Counted from the stretch's first letter, positions 1-11,858 are shown. The stretch: 64,000 nt of DNA from Vanessa cardui (GCF_905220365.1 NC_061125.1:11549831-11613830), one strand, 5' to 3'. Notes: generated from the letters alone by a model not told the origin. Numbers and translations: made by a program.

Positions 1-47
1 ATATTAATATAGTTTAAATGCTATTGAATTTTAAAATTATAATGTCG

Positions 48-285
48 AGCAGTGTACACCGGTTTTCATTTGTAAGCCCAGTGGTCCCGGGTTCGATTCC
101 CGACCGAGTCGATGTAGAAAATGTTCATTAGTACTCTATGTTGTCTTAGGTTTGAATGCCTAAAGAACTGTTAGATACCAAAATTTTAGCTGCTTTTTGA
201 CATTTTACATTGAGATCAGAGTAATGTTCGTGATGAACTTTATCTGGTCGTGACGGATTGTTTATGTATGTATTTGAGAACTAAA
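48..285 (+). repeat. Family D tRNA-like SINE copy
   Basis: The head carries a tRNA-type B box (GGTTCGATTCCC near 104-115) but is not a tRNA gene, because no cloverleaf can be closed around it. The body matches the copy at 19361-19634, including the shared stretch CATTGAGATCAGAGTAATGT near its end. Both copies share the head sequence around the word ACACCGGTTTTCAT. I recognise this family from butterfly genomes from memory only. Confidence 0.65.
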
Positions 286-933
286 CTAACTAAACTAAAC
301 TAAAAAAAACATCTCCTGCGCAATTGGTAGATATACCAGCGCCATATTGTTGTTGAACGTAATTATGTACAATCATGCAAGATTATTGATTTGAAGTATT
401 CATTATATATACATATAATAAAAATCAAGTGTCTGTGTGTAATATTATTAATATTAAAATAATAAAGTATAAATATCAAAACATATTTTTTCGCAATTTT
501 TGTTTGGCTGTCTGTCTGCCTGTTTGTTCTGGCTACTGGAAAATTAACGGCTATTATTTTTACATAAATGTGTAGTACTTGTGTCGCAATGGCGATTTAA
601 TTGTCCCAATCAAAGGAGTGTGAATTATAAAAAAATATATAATGATTATTCATTTATTGACACAGATAAAAATAAAGTTGTTTTTATATTATAGTTAAAA
701 AATCACTGTTATCTTTACAAATAACACAGATATTGCTGGATATAATACTCAATTATTGTCAATTACCCAACTTCGTTAATTAAAAGGCGACAATGTTGAA
801 ATTTATCTTGAAAGTACGAAAATCCGAGCCGGGGCCAAGTGAGATAAAACTGTTATTTCTTAAATCACCAATTACGAGGAGGTTTCATTTCCTGATTACG
901 AGATAACGTTTTCTATTTTAATATTCTTCAAGT
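286..933. other. Intergenic, downstream of GILT-like gene
   Basis: AT-rich unique sequence with no coding signal. It holds the likely 3' end of the minus-strand GILT-like gene: an ATTAAA hexamer on the minus strand at 917-922, about a dozen bases past the stop codon, is a possible polyadenylation signal. Confidence 0.4.
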
Positions 934-1584
934 TTAAATTTTACAGTGTGTTATTCCCGTTGTTGGGTCATCTGCTAATGCGAAGCAAATTGTGCCTCGT
1001 AAATTTCTGTAAGCCTGGGCATGGTGGTCGACATTGATGTTATTATTGAAAACGATAAATGGTATGAACTGTATCGCTTCTACAGCCGGCGTTGAAACGA
1101 GCTCAGCTGGACCTTCTAAGGCGCTTCCAGTCGTTGACATGCAATAGTCTACTTCAATAACACTCAGACCAACAGACTGAGCACAGTATAGACTCTTCTG
1201 TCGAAGAGCAGGGAATGGCGGCGAAAATTCACACTGCATATATTTAATTTGAGCGTCCGTATTTCCAGCAAGTAAGCTAAGAGCGCATCTCTGGACACGA
1301 TTGGCCCAACAATCGTCTTCACCGAATTGGCAAATGAGATTACCTTCAGCGTCTCTTCTAGTTCTTCCCCATGGCACGAATTCGATCTGCAAATACTCCT
1401 TGTATAATTCGTATGTTTCAATTAGTTGGGTTGTTATAAATCTGGCAGCGTCAGAGCATGCTGCGGTGCTTCCAATTCTCATGTGAATAGTACCGTTTAC
1501 AGTTTGTAGTGCTGCCTCAGCCGATGAGGCATATAAAAACAGAAATGCAAATGCTATATACATTATTTTGGCCGCGTTTGACAT
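934..1584 (-). CDS. GILT-like thiol reductase, single exon, monothiol active site
   Basis: This encodes a 216-residue secreted or lysosomal protein of the gamma-interferon-inducible lysosomal thiol reductase family, whose members reduce disulfides of substrates in acidic compartments. The start is ATG at 1584; a longer reading to 1608 would begin with GTG, and an in-frame TAG lies at 1618-1620. Residues 1-24 form a signal peptide with a hydrophobic core ending SSAEA, followed by an N-glycosylation sequon NGT at 30-32. The family signature is present at residues 85-100 as CQFG..DC..N....C, with Phe in place of the usual His and Asp in place of Glu. The active site at 43-46 reads CSDA, so the second cysteine of the CxxC pair is missing. 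The C-terminal part (FIPFIVFNN, then NL...ICFAL and a final Cys) fits the family. No introns interrupt it, which suggests a retrocopy or a derived insect paralogue. An AT-rich TATA-like stretch lies at 1631-1650. The family call is firm; enzymatic activity is uncertain. Confidence 0.87.
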   Translation of the reverse strand: MSNAAKIMYIAFAFLFLYASSAEAALQTVNGTIHMRIGSTAACSDAARFITTQLIETYELYKEYLQIEFVPWGRTRRDAEGNLICQFGEDDCWANRVQRCALSLLAGNTDAQIKYMQCEFSPPFPALRQKSLYCAQSVGLSVIEVDYCMSTTGSALEGPAELVSTPAVEAIQFIPFIVFNNNINVDHHAQAYRNLRGTICFALADDPTTGITHCKI

Positions 1585-1620
1585 GTCACCGAGGGATGTA
1601 GGCCACACAATGTCCGCCTA

Positions 1621-2194
1621 CTGTGTGAGCGTTTGATTTTATTTTTATCTATCCAAGTATATACGATAATGTTGAGGATTAAGACTTTTGTAACGAAGAT
1701 AATTTTTGGACTTGGCGTTTTTAATATTGATAAATAATCAATTAGAAAGATTAGATTCGTAGATTCTTGATTATCATAGCAAGTGTAATCATATCCATAT
1801 TGAATAAAGATTTTTGAGTTTGATTTTTGACTAGTCGATAAGATTAATATTTTTATCAAAAAATCATAATCATAATAAATGTTCGGATTTATTTATGATT
1901 TTATCTTATATTTTTTTATTAAAAGTTTGTGTACAATTTCTATCAACATATTTTTAATCCAAAGTAATATAGTTTGTCACCTAGATACAATCCATTATTC
2001 TACTATAAATAATCGATACTAGACATTAAAAATATATTACACTGTGAGTGGGTCTGTAAGGTGAGTCAGCTGGTGAAAATAGAAACAAAAGAAATACACA
2101 GGATTGTCATTATATACTAACCAATACATAAGTTGCTTATTAAAAAACAAGTCAATACTTTCAGACAGTTAAGGCAAACATTAAAAGGTATTTT
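1621..2194. other. Intergenic, upstream of GILT-like gene
   Basis: AT-rich sequence that should contain the promoter of the minus-strand GILT-like gene. Apart from the TATA-like run at 1631-1650 no clear element is visible. Confidence 0.35.
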
Positions 2195-2338
2195 CAAAAT
2201 CAAAATAAACTTTATTCAAGTGGGCTTTTACAAGCACTATTGAATCGTCATTTAATAATTAAATGAAGCTACCACCGGTTCGGAAAGTAGATTCTACCGA
2301 GACGAACCGGCAAGAAATTCAGTAGTTACTCTTTTTCA
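2195..2338 (-). repeat. Family C LINE 3' tail
   Basis: Reading on the minus strand it runs from AAAAAGAGTAACTACTGAAT through TTGCCGGTTCGTCTCGGTAG to AATAAAGTTTATTTTGATTT. The end contains a polyadenylation hexamer. It closely matches copies at 27089-27232 and 32074-32223. This is the 3' UTR of a lepidopteran non-LTR retrotransposon (family known from memory). DNA to its right up to about 2660 may be more of the same element but no reading frame survives. Confidence 0.75.
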
Positions 2339-5300
2339 ACATTTAAAAAATACAATCATATTAGTTAAATACAATTATATATGTACGTAATGTATCCTGC
2401 CTGGAAGTCAACAGGTATTTAAATTCTATACAAGTAAATTTACAGAATCTTAATACAATACACGTTCGTCTTGGCTATGAATTTTTATTTTATTGCAATC
2501 CTACGTTATATAGGAGTCCAACACCGTAAAAGAGTAGCAATACACTCAGGGAGAGATGTAACGAACGAGCTCTGCTGCGGAAGTAGGCTGAATAATTGAA
2601 GACTATGGTCTCCCTGTCGGTTCGTCTAGCCGCTCGATCGATACTACCCAAATGTTCTATACAAAGGCTTGGACGGGTCTTGGAATTTTAATCCTTTGCC
2701 TAAATTCTTTGTACCTATTATATCATTACACTAACTATTTGTTATTTTTTGTACAAATATTTCAACTATTTTTTGATTTACTTCAATCTACATTTCATAA
2801 ACAAGTCGTTTTTATTTATTGTTTTAATATTTTTTTTTATTAAAATAAAAAAAAAGTTACATAAATGTAAAAAAGTTTCCCTTTATAAAATACTAGGTAC
2901 AGTCGACTTTTACAGACAGCAATCAGATAAACACTTGAAGGCTGAAGTATTCGTTCCAAATGAAATTTCAACTTAGTGTTAAAGATTTTTATCATTTTCA
3001 AAGTTGGCTAACACAGAGTTTCTGTATAATTTAAAAAATAACATATACCTATTATTCTACTTAATAGTTGAAATAGTGATTTGGCGGCCAGCGATGTTAG
3101 AAAAGCTCATTTTCAAACTACAATTATTGCGAAAATTTTAAGTATTAATAAAAAATAATTTCCCAACTATAAACGAGCGAAGTTTAATAGTAAACAGCAA
3201 ATAAGTTTGAAATATAACTTGGATCAATGGCCATCTAATCTATAATAGTGTAGTAATAGTTTCCAATAAGCAATATCTTCCGTACGAGTGGATTTTTGGG
3301 CAGGCTAATTTATTTACATGTTTTTCTCGGCGCCAGAATAATGGGTATACATTTTTTTCGTAGTACGTGAACACGTGGCAGTTTGAGTGTTGCGAAGAAT
3401 AACAGGAACACTTTTATAGGAATACATAACACGGAATTCAGTCAGACGTTTTTTATTCAATCTGAACTGACTTTCGTTCTTATTCAGAAATAGAATGCCA
3501 AAAATATTTGATCTAACGCGACTCCAGTTTGCATGGAAATGTATACGTTGCGTTATATGTAGACGGGAACAAAAACGAAGGATAGCCAATCATTTTTTTT
3601 AAATGTAACATGAATGTGTTTTTGCTCTCAATCTTTATACAGGCGTTTTATAATATCAATACTTTCGTTCGTAGAAAGATGATGTTTATATAAGAGAAAA
3701 ATCCTATCATATGACGTCATAACAACTAATTAGATACATAATAATATAATGTAGTGCTTGGGATGATATTATGTAATATGCATTTTAATGAGCCATATAT
3801 AACGTTGATATCACTTTGAATGTAACTCACATCTATTGTTAATTTTAAGTATTTAATTATAAGTTGATGTAGTAACTTGTTCAATAAATAATAGGTACAT
3901 AAGTTAATTGAATGAGTGTTAAAGATCGGCTATGAGCACCATTTAATGCAAACGTTTTTGAATTAAACAAAATATTACAAAATAAATTGTTTTTTTACTT
4001 ATACAAAAAGGGATGGTTAACATATTATTATGTAGAGTTTAAAGTTAGTACGTCATCAAATATTTTAGTCTTGGACATAAATATTAGATTAAATAAAAGT
4101 ATTGATTTTTTTCAAATAACACAAAAATATATATTTTATTTTGATACTTGTAAAAAACATAATGTTAACTTTTCTCACTCTGTCTAAGGAGGTAAAGTTA
4201 TATATTGGTTCTGAAAATTATATTTAAAGTTTGTTACGCCATCCCATAAAAATCTACGATAACAGGAAGCCATTCTTAAGGTGTACTTTTCAGAGCATAT
4301 GAATATTTATTTCATAACCTATTTCTACACCTGCGTTTAAGTATTATGCAATTTTTCTCTTAAGTTTTGAAGAAAACCTAGTGTATTCTTTCAAATATTC
4401 ATAAGCAGTTGAAGTTTCTTTGAAGTAGTTTTAAACTTCTAATATTATGAGCTCATTTATTTTATGCTATGAAACGAAGACTTCTTAATATCTTACACTA
4501 ACATTTGAATAACTTATACTTTACACGGCTTAGTTATGCGAAACGAAAATGGTGCAACGCGCAATATATTCATTTTTTATTTGTTTAATAATGATAACAT
4601 TTTAATTACAGCTACAATAAAAATCCTAATACATTCCTTCCTAATACATGAATATTGGTGCAAATTAACCTATAATACTAATCTGTTTGTCATGACTTGT
4701 ATTAATATATTAATTGACTGAAGTGACTCTAACACATTCATAAGTATTAAATATTTGACGTATACTTAATGAAATTTTAAAATATATGCTTAATAATATT
4801 TAATTGACTATTACTAATAGAAAAAGCGAAATTACTAAACAAATACTTTCATTGGTAAAGAACCACCCATGCGATAACACTTAACACATTCAAAATACAT
4901 TTTAACAAAAGTTAAACACGATCAAAATAATTGAAGATTCATCCGAAAAGTGGGCCAAGCGTTATATCGTCTGATTTTCCCTCAATTTTCCGTACCAGTA
5001 GCGCTCTTAGAGGCGCGGCACAGCTATTGCCAATAAACAATATCTTCCAAACGAATGGACACAAAACGAGAATCTGCTAATTAGGACATGGGAAGCGATC
5101 ACGGTGCCTTTGATGGGTAAATGAAAAGGTGACAACGACTAGTTACAGCGTAGAGTTCTTGTCATGTCATAAGGAATTTTTATATCGTTTTCACATAAAT
5201 TTAAAAACTAAACGTGCTTTAAAATATTTTCTTATAAAAATATTAGCAGCTTTTTTCAGCGCTTACAGCAGAATTATTTTCAATTTAAAATTAGCAATAA

Positions 5301-5698
5301 GCGCTTTAAAAATTTAATTTCATTCATAGTCTAATGGCTCTTAGTCGTGTCAATGTAAGAATATATTACGAACAAAGATGTTTGATAGACGTCTGTACCG
5401 CGGCCGTCAATTTCCATAAAATGCTCCGTATGCGCATGTTTATGTTTTAATAATGCAATTTTTCGCCTCATCGTCCTTTACCCCGCGAAATGTTTATGTC
5501 TTAGCGAACTGAATATTATACTGGGGTACGCGCGGAATTATCTATGAAAAGAAATGTGAATTCGACGCACGAGTTACCCGAAACGTGGCTTACGACCCAT
5601 CCGGCATATATCATTATTTTATATATTAAAAACTCCTGTCACAATTGTGAGGCGATGTAGATATATAGGATTCAATTTGTATCACATACATACATTAA
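2339..5698. other. Intergenic, no gene seen
   Basis: About 3.3 kb of AT-rich sequence without recognised repeats or coding signal. Small ORFs here lack codon bias and family motifs. A more balanced, CpG-containing block lies at about 5340-5620 (see findings). Confidence 0.5.
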
Positions 5699-5939
5699 CA
5701 GCATGTAAAATTCCCACAACTGGGCTATGGCCTTCTCATTTTTTGAGGAGAAGGTTTGAAGCATATTCCACCACGCTGCTTCAATGCGGGTTGTTGGAAT
5801 ATGCTCACATGTGGCAGAATTTCATTGAAATTTTGACACACACAGGTTTTCTCACGTAGCAGATGTAAATTTTGTGGTGCGTGCCTAGGTTTGAACCCGC
5901 AATCTTCGCTTAAGATGCACGCCTTTTAACCACTGGGTA
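5699..5939 (-). repeat. Family A tRNA-derived SINE, internal deletion
   Basis: Reads tail to head on the plus strand, from TGTAAAATTCCCACAACTGG through CCACCACGCTG to the tRNA-like head ending TTTAACCACTGGG. The central segment of about 50 bp found in full copies (the ATGTTTTCCTTCACCG region) is missing around 5857. Confidence 0.8.
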
Positions 5940-6099
5940 ATTGTATTTGTATCGAATATGAACAAATTTTGAATGAATATTGTTTTATTAAATCAGTAAA
6001 ATTGACCTGTGCTATTTATATAATGTTACTGATCATTCAGTAATATCTTGAAATTTGAACAGTTAATCTTCGAATTCTATAAATACATAAGATTTTGTG

Positions 6100-6168
6100 A
6101 TACATTCCAATGTAGTGGAATCTTAACGTTTAATTAAATTGTTAAATGACAATTCAAAATTGTTCGCA
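6100..6168 (+). repeat. Family C fragment (degraded)
   Basis: TTAAATGACAATTCAAAATT at about 6143-6162 resembles the family C segment around AAATGACGATTCAAAAGTG. Both ends are lost. Confidence 0.3.
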
Positions 6169-6170
6169 CC

Positions 6171-6300
6171 GGTGGGAGGGATTCGTGTTTGGCCGTGGGT
6201 GGGTAAACTGTACAATAAAGTCGTCATTGTACCACCAAACAACCTTGTATTGCCGTGTTTTGTTTTGACGAATGAGTGAGCCAGCATAATTAAAAATAAC
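6171..6300 (+). repeat. Family B SINE-like repeat, degraded fragment
   Basis: Matches the middle of family B: ACCACCAAACAAC, then TGTTTTG and GAGTGAGCCAG, in the same order and spacing as in the full copy at 57221-57512. Confidence 0.45.
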
Positions 6301-6683
6301 ACCGAATATATTGTTTTAGGAATTTGTATTTTTCCTTTGTTTTCAACGATGTAAAAAAAAAAGTAATTTTGTAGGAGGTACCTGTTAATATGTGGAAAAG
6401 ATTTTCTTATTCTTTACTTTTTATTATTGTTATAGTTATTAGGAAAAAAAATGATACCACCAGGTGGCTAGTTTTAAGAGTCATTTAAAATAAATGAGAG
6501 ATAACATAATATGCTGGCCCATATATTTTTTGAATCGCGTACCTATTTTTACACGAACCGGTTAAAAGAAATTCATTTTTTTGCTTATTGCTTTTAGATG
6601 TTTATTTTTTTAATTAATGATAGAGTGATAAATTATTAGTATAACTATCAGATTTAAGGAAAGACACAATATTGTAATCCAAG

Positions 6684-6935
6684 CTATCTCGTACATATAA
6701 ATTTAAACTTTAAATCATACTCACTCACGTAATGAAATTTTAAGTTATATCGTCCATATAATAGTGAAGTGAAAAATATCGGACAGCGGTCCTGGGTCAC
6801 GGGATCGATTTCAATAAGCGATAACTTCTGCATGGGCGAGCCGCCATCCTTCAGCCGTTTGCGGATGCCACTGATCAAAGCGGAGAGGATACGCTGATCT
6901 GTACTACGTGCGGAATTGAATAGTATGACCCACAT
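6684..6935 (-). other. Coding-like ORF fragment, unrecognised
   Basis: An ORF of 83 residues starting with ATG at 6935, with an in-frame TAA 12 bases upstream. The first 57 or so codons (about 6765-6935) are much richer in G and C than the surroundings and many third positions are G or C (for example the run encoding SALISGIRKRLKDGG). After about 6765 the sequence returns to AT-rich noise. A strong donor-like GTGAGTGAGT occurs on the minus strand near 6720-6729. It could be an exon of an unseen gene, a captured gene fragment or a transposon piece. I recognise no domain and do not assign a function. Confidence 0.3.
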
Positions 6936-7999
6936 CGGATGGTTTTACGGGTTTGACGATGTTCGAGTTTGTGCCACATCACTATTTTAATAATGTGTTG
7001 AGTTCTAGAGACGAAAACGGTTTTAATTTAGATTGATTTTATTAAAAGAGTGTGTGTATATATTTATAAACGATTTGAATGTATTTTTCATCAGATATGT
7101 CCAAACTATTTCTTTTATTCGATTTATGCATAAAATTAGCGATTAATTACGTTTTAATTAAATCGAGTATATTTGTAGTCTATGATGTAAAAAAAAAATA
7201 ATTTAAGACTTGGTGTAGATGGACTATAATTATTAGCCTTTGACAAATCGACTTTAATCGATCAACTGTTAACTCGAGATCATTACAACAGTCATAACAG
7301 CATTTTAATGAAAAACAAAAATGAATCGAGAAAAGTTTGATCAATTTCTTGTTTATTTAAAGTTTTTCGTTTGATTTTATGTGTATTAACAAAACTGTAA
7401 TCACACCGGGACAATCTATAAAGATGTCAGATGGATAGTTAACAGTGTGAGCCAAAAATTGTTGGAAAAGCTGAGCGAGGTGAAGCGAGTATGATAATGA
7501 TGCGAGATTTGTTCTCTACCGCTATCTTGGGGCTTGGAGCATATCTTTAGTAGGTTGGGAAAATAGCGTATCATATATGTGAAAAACTATGTGCTTCACA
7601 TTATTTTTCATACAGGTATAGCTACATTTAATTCAATCTTTCTCGACCAACTCAAGATTACTAGCAAACTATTCACTATGTGTTATCAACGAGTTCTTTG
7701 TTACTTTGGTTATGTGTCTTAGACATAATCATACAATCTGGATAAACAGTTAATAGTGGGTAAGACAGAGAGAAAAAATCACGATGGCAAATACAAAACA
7801 TAAAGGAACTTAACACTCCGTTAGGCCTAAGAAATGGTGAAGACAAACTGATTTGAAGATGCTAGTTGACCTATCAGTGCTGGCATTCCAGGACACGCAC
7901 GAGATGACGAAGCAGCCTTATGATCATTACGATGATACGGCTGCTTCGTGGTAAATATATTCTATCCAACTTTGTCACTGTAAGATTATAACGTAAATA
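6936..7999. other. Intergenic with one hairpin
   Basis: No gene seen. An 11-bp perfect inverted repeat lies at 7907-7917 and 7939-7949, described separately. Confidence 0.5.
7907..7949. repeat. Inverted repeat, 11-bp perfect stem
   Basis: ACGAAGCAGCC at 7907-7917 pairs perfectly with GGCTGCTTCGT at 7939-7949 across a 21-base loop. The stem is too short for a typical microRNA precursor. Confidence 0.6.
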
Positions 8000-8164
8000 C
8001 GCCATCGGCCTAGGGAACTAAGATGTTAGGAGTATGTCCTTGGGTGTGCTTATACTCACTCACCTTTCAAGCCTAAATACAACAATATCAATTACTCTGC
8101 TTGGCGGTAGAAAATAATAAGAGGAGTGGAGGATACCCGGGCAACCCAGCACAAAGCCATACCA
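8000..8164 (-). repeat. Family B SINE-like repeat, partial
   Basis: On the plus strand the reversed family B order is visible: AGGGAACTAAGATGTTA, TACTCACTCACC, CTTGGCGGTAGAA and finally CACAAAGCC. It lacks the 3' third of the full unit. Confidence 0.6.
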
Positions 8165-8574
8165 TAAAAATAGATTTTAAATATTTTATTTAATTCTCTT
8201 GTACTCCGTTAAGGAAAATATTTTGCAACATAGTTGCAAGTTCAGTGTTATGAAAATATTTATTGTCTCTGTACAATTTGGAACTTCGCCACGTTCTTGT
8301 TGCGGTTCGACCAAGATGCTACATAATTTATAAATTTTAAATGATACCTTTTAAAAATATTTGAACATTTATTCATATATAAAAACAAAAAACCTTCTAC
8401 GTTATATTTATTACTGCCTTAATAATATCTATGCTTATGTATATATGTTTAGTATTTTTTTGGCATTTGAGTGTGAATTTCAGAGACTCAAATTAACATT
8501 CCAAATTCAAATCACAACACCAAGTCAATATCCTTGCATTTTACTCCAATGATGTATCATTGTCTACATTCAAT

Positions 8575-8685
8575 ATTATTAACATTAAGTGCTTAAATAT
8601 GTACAAAAATGAATTGAAAATAGTTACCGTATAAATCTTGACCGCGGGGTGGCAAGAATGCTAGCAGCATTTCCCCGTTGAATTA
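8575..8685 (-). repeat. LINE reverse transcriptase 3'-end remnant, copy 1
   Basis: Shares with 43533-43819 the last coding codons and 3' UTR of the same LINE: GCAAGAATGCTAGCAGCATT on the plus strand plus the AT-rich flank containing TTAAGTGCTTAAATATGTAC. Only the final part is present, and the sequence breaks off at about 8683 inside the stretch encoding the AIQRGNAAS motif of the longer copy. Confidence 0.65.
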
Positions 8686-8689
8686 TTTT

Positions 8690-10521
8690 ATTCATTTTAT
8701 TAATATATCATACGATGTAATACTTGGTAATTAAAACTGTTTTTCGTATTTTAACTTTTAACATGTTCTTTTAGAACCATAAGACTGCAGGCGTTAAAAA
8801 AGAGGAAAAGGTGAATTAATAAATCGGAATGAAATCACATGAAATTACCAGAATATATTATACTATAGATATGATATGATATGTAATATCAGATAATATT
8901 GTGATCAGATGACACAAACAGCAATAAAATTCGTTTGAAAAATTTTCATCTGAAAGGAGCGGACATGTATCTTATTCACTTAAAGCTGAAAGGACAGGAC
9001 GGGGTGTTACGAGAAATACATATTTTACACTTTTGACAGATATGTCTACCCCCTAAGATTTATTACTTACAGAATATGAAGTAGCGTCTTTGTATGTCGA
9101 GAGATTTTTCGTTGTTTCGTATCAAGGTAATGTTATGTTGTTGGCACACGATTTTTTTCTTATAAATCAAAATAATATATTATCTATTACAAACATACGT
9201 TTTGTTGGTATCAGGCAAAATTTTAATGGACTTTAGGCAAGTAGACTCTTACATGCATTTTTGGGTCTTGTAAATGACAAGTTAATTATTTATTGAATGT
9301 CAGGTAAATTTTAACTCTAAAAATAAATTAGAGTAATTATATCTATCAACTAAATTGTTCTTTTTTGCATATACTAATTACATAAGCTTCTTTTCAGTTA
9401 GTCTTAAATCAGTTTTTAGTACTTAAACATTTATTATTGATTGCTTTAATGTGTAGAATCATACCCCCATGTACGATGTGTAGAAACTTTTCTCGAAATG
9501 TGTTAGGCACAGTTTAAATTTGAGGTAAAGTTTTACTGATCTTTTCCCTTTGAATATGAAATAAATAGTAATTATTATTATATTAATTTAATCGTATACC
9601 CAATATATTCCAAGCCTAATATCGTTTAGATGAATATTATTTAAATTTGAATATATATTTTATAATCCTAATAAAAAAAAAACAATTTCCTCAAATTTTC
9701 TTATACACAAAAATATTAAAGTTATTTTAATATAAAATTTATGAAAGATACCGGATCTTGAGATTCTGAATCCAGCTTTTAAAGACTACGAAGTTTATTT
9801 TCTCTGAAATAGACAGTACTTTATACGGAGAGGCAACGTGTAGGCAAATATACAAGTTATTTTCATAAAGTTTTCTTGCTTTATCCAAAATATAATACTT
9901 GAAAATTTTAAAGATTTTTTATTTTTATTCTAACATTTTGAAAATTAAATAGTCATTTATGTTTAAAAATGAATCGGGCTGTAATAATACATTATGTGTT
10001 ACGAGTAAAATTTTATGTGTTGATCCAACTGAGTAGGAATTATAGAAACAAGTGAAAGTTCAGGTGCGACATCTATTTCCTTACTCTCATAATCTGATGG
10101 AATGGCGATTCAACGTGCGACTTTAAGTGCTTTCCGAGATGAATGCATATTCCCAACTTCTAAACATCACGTTGCTACTTACATTTGTTGGCAGAGAACG
10201 TCATAATTTTTCTTTAGTTTTGAAGTGAGATTTAAAAACATAAATCCTATCTCCGGTTCTGTAAGATAGGCAAACTAATTAAAGAAACAATATAGTACAC
10301 CAACAAGATCAAGTAATAATTTCTTGCTTAAGAAATATATTTTAATATTAATGATACCATATAATGGTAAAATTAATATTAAATTTATATAAAAATAAAT
10401 AAATAAAATCTAAAAGTAAATCTAACCTCTAATAATTTTAAATAAATTAAATTTATATAAAATTATTACAGGTGAAGAGAACTAGATTATTATCCATGAA
10501 TAAAATACACGGAAAAATCTT
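8690..10521. other. Intergenic, no gene seen
   Basis: About 1.8 kb of AT-rich DNA without coding signal or recognised repeats. It becomes very AT-rich at 10320-10470, just upstream of the broken coding segment. Confidence 0.5.
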
Positions 10522-11123
10522 ATGACGACTATCATTAATGCACCATTAAAACTTAATGGAATATCTGAATCGAAGTTACTAAATTCAATGTATCATATTA
10601 ATTTCCTCAGAATAGATAATAATGAATTGCTACTGAAATTCAAAAAGTGCGACAGATGCTCTATTATTTAGTTCCGCTAGATTATAATGATGATAAAAAA
10701 TATTTCCCTGCAATGAATACCAAATTTAATTATCTGAAACAGTTTATCAAAAACGGGAACAAAAGTGCTGATTCTCGAAAGAAGAAGAAGCATTATTCTT
10801 AAAGTTAAGGGGGTATCGCCGATGTCACAGATATTAAGTTCTGAGAGTATTGGGCGAGCCTACTATTCATAAATCGAGGTATACCCGGCGACTACGTAAA
10901 CATTAAGGACCTTAATGCCTTCACAATAGGGAATATATTGCAAGGTATAGAATCAAGTGGATTTGAAAATATCGTACTTTCCAACTTTATTGCGGACTAC
11001 GATAAAGGACAAAAGTGGAGTAGCGAAAGAAATAGCATAGATTTCGAGGAATTTTATTACTCTTGTATGATTGGATATTTTTTTAAGATCAATTTGTCAC
11101 GATATCGCTATCTCTTGATTTGA
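10522..11123 (+). pseudogene. Broken protein-coding remnant of unknown family
   Basis: An ATG at 10522 opens a frame that runs to a TAG at 10669. A second frame opens at about 10638 and continues to a TGA at 11121-11123, interrupted only by TAA at 10800, TAA at 10806 and TGA at 10842. Together this looks like one gene of about 200 codons with one frame change near 10638-10670 and three stops. The second frame has coding-like composition, for example KYFPAMNTKFNYLKQF (about 10710-10757) and GDYVNIKDLNAFTIGNILQG (about 10887-10946), then FENIVLSNF. The flanks are plain AT-rich sequence. I recognise no domain, no signal peptide is evident at the 10522 ATG, and the source (host gene, transposon or integrated viral gene) is open. 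An intron-containing gene is less likely because good splice sites were not seen. Confidence 0.4.
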
Positions 11124-11858
11124 AGTAAAAAAATAAATATTGAATCCTGTTCAGTACTACGGTACATTTTTATATTTTCTCTAATAAAAAATGAAAGTGT
11201 ATAAGTTCGATTGATATGTCATATTCATTTATATGAAAGTCATTTCTTATTAATAGAAAACGGCAGATAGCGTGTGTATATGTTATCCGATCCTTTGAAT
11301 AAAGATAGTCAACCACTGAAAATATTTGTACTAATACTTGATTATTGAGTATTGCAATATATCCATGTAAAATATTTCTAGCTGATGAATTAAGAGAATT
11401 TTTTACCTTTTGTTAATAAATTAATTTAAATATGGCAAGAAACAAACAGACGTTATTTCTCATAAGGAAAAAAATCAGATGACATAGAATATCGATATTT
11501 TTAATTTCATAGATCTACCTACACTTCTATAGATACTGGTCTTAGAAGTATATTACTCGGTAACACCAATTCTCTTATATAACAATATTATTATATTTCC
11601 AATACGGGTTCACTCTTGGAATGTAAGAAAAGTTTTCCGAAGCCACGTTAGTAATTTAAGAGGCCATACCAAGTTTTGTAGCGAAATTTAATTTTTACTC
11701 CACTGCTAGCGATGGCTTCTTCAGAGTTTTCGCTATTTTAACTTTTTTTACAGATTCCTAGTACAGTTTTTTAATTTCTTTTATTTATAGCAAGTTTGTT
11801 GCAGTAACATTTTCTGATTTCCGTATTTTTTTTATTAACGAAATTATCTGTATTTATA
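11124..11858. other. Intergenic, no gene seen
   Basis: AT-rich unique sequence; nothing recognised. Confidence 0.5.

Noticed and set aside
60..120. tRNA-like B box GGTTCGATTCCC suggesting a tRNA gene
   Set aside because: No acceptor, D or anticodon arms fit around it, and the same sequence recurs at 19361-19634 as part of a SINE.
1585..1608. Upstream extension of the GILT-like gene
   Set aside because: The extra eight codons begin with GTG, not ATG, and would put residues in front of a well-formed signal peptide.
3314..3589. 91-residue minus-strand ORF
   Set aside because: No motif, no signal peptide, no codon bias, and flanks of the same composition.
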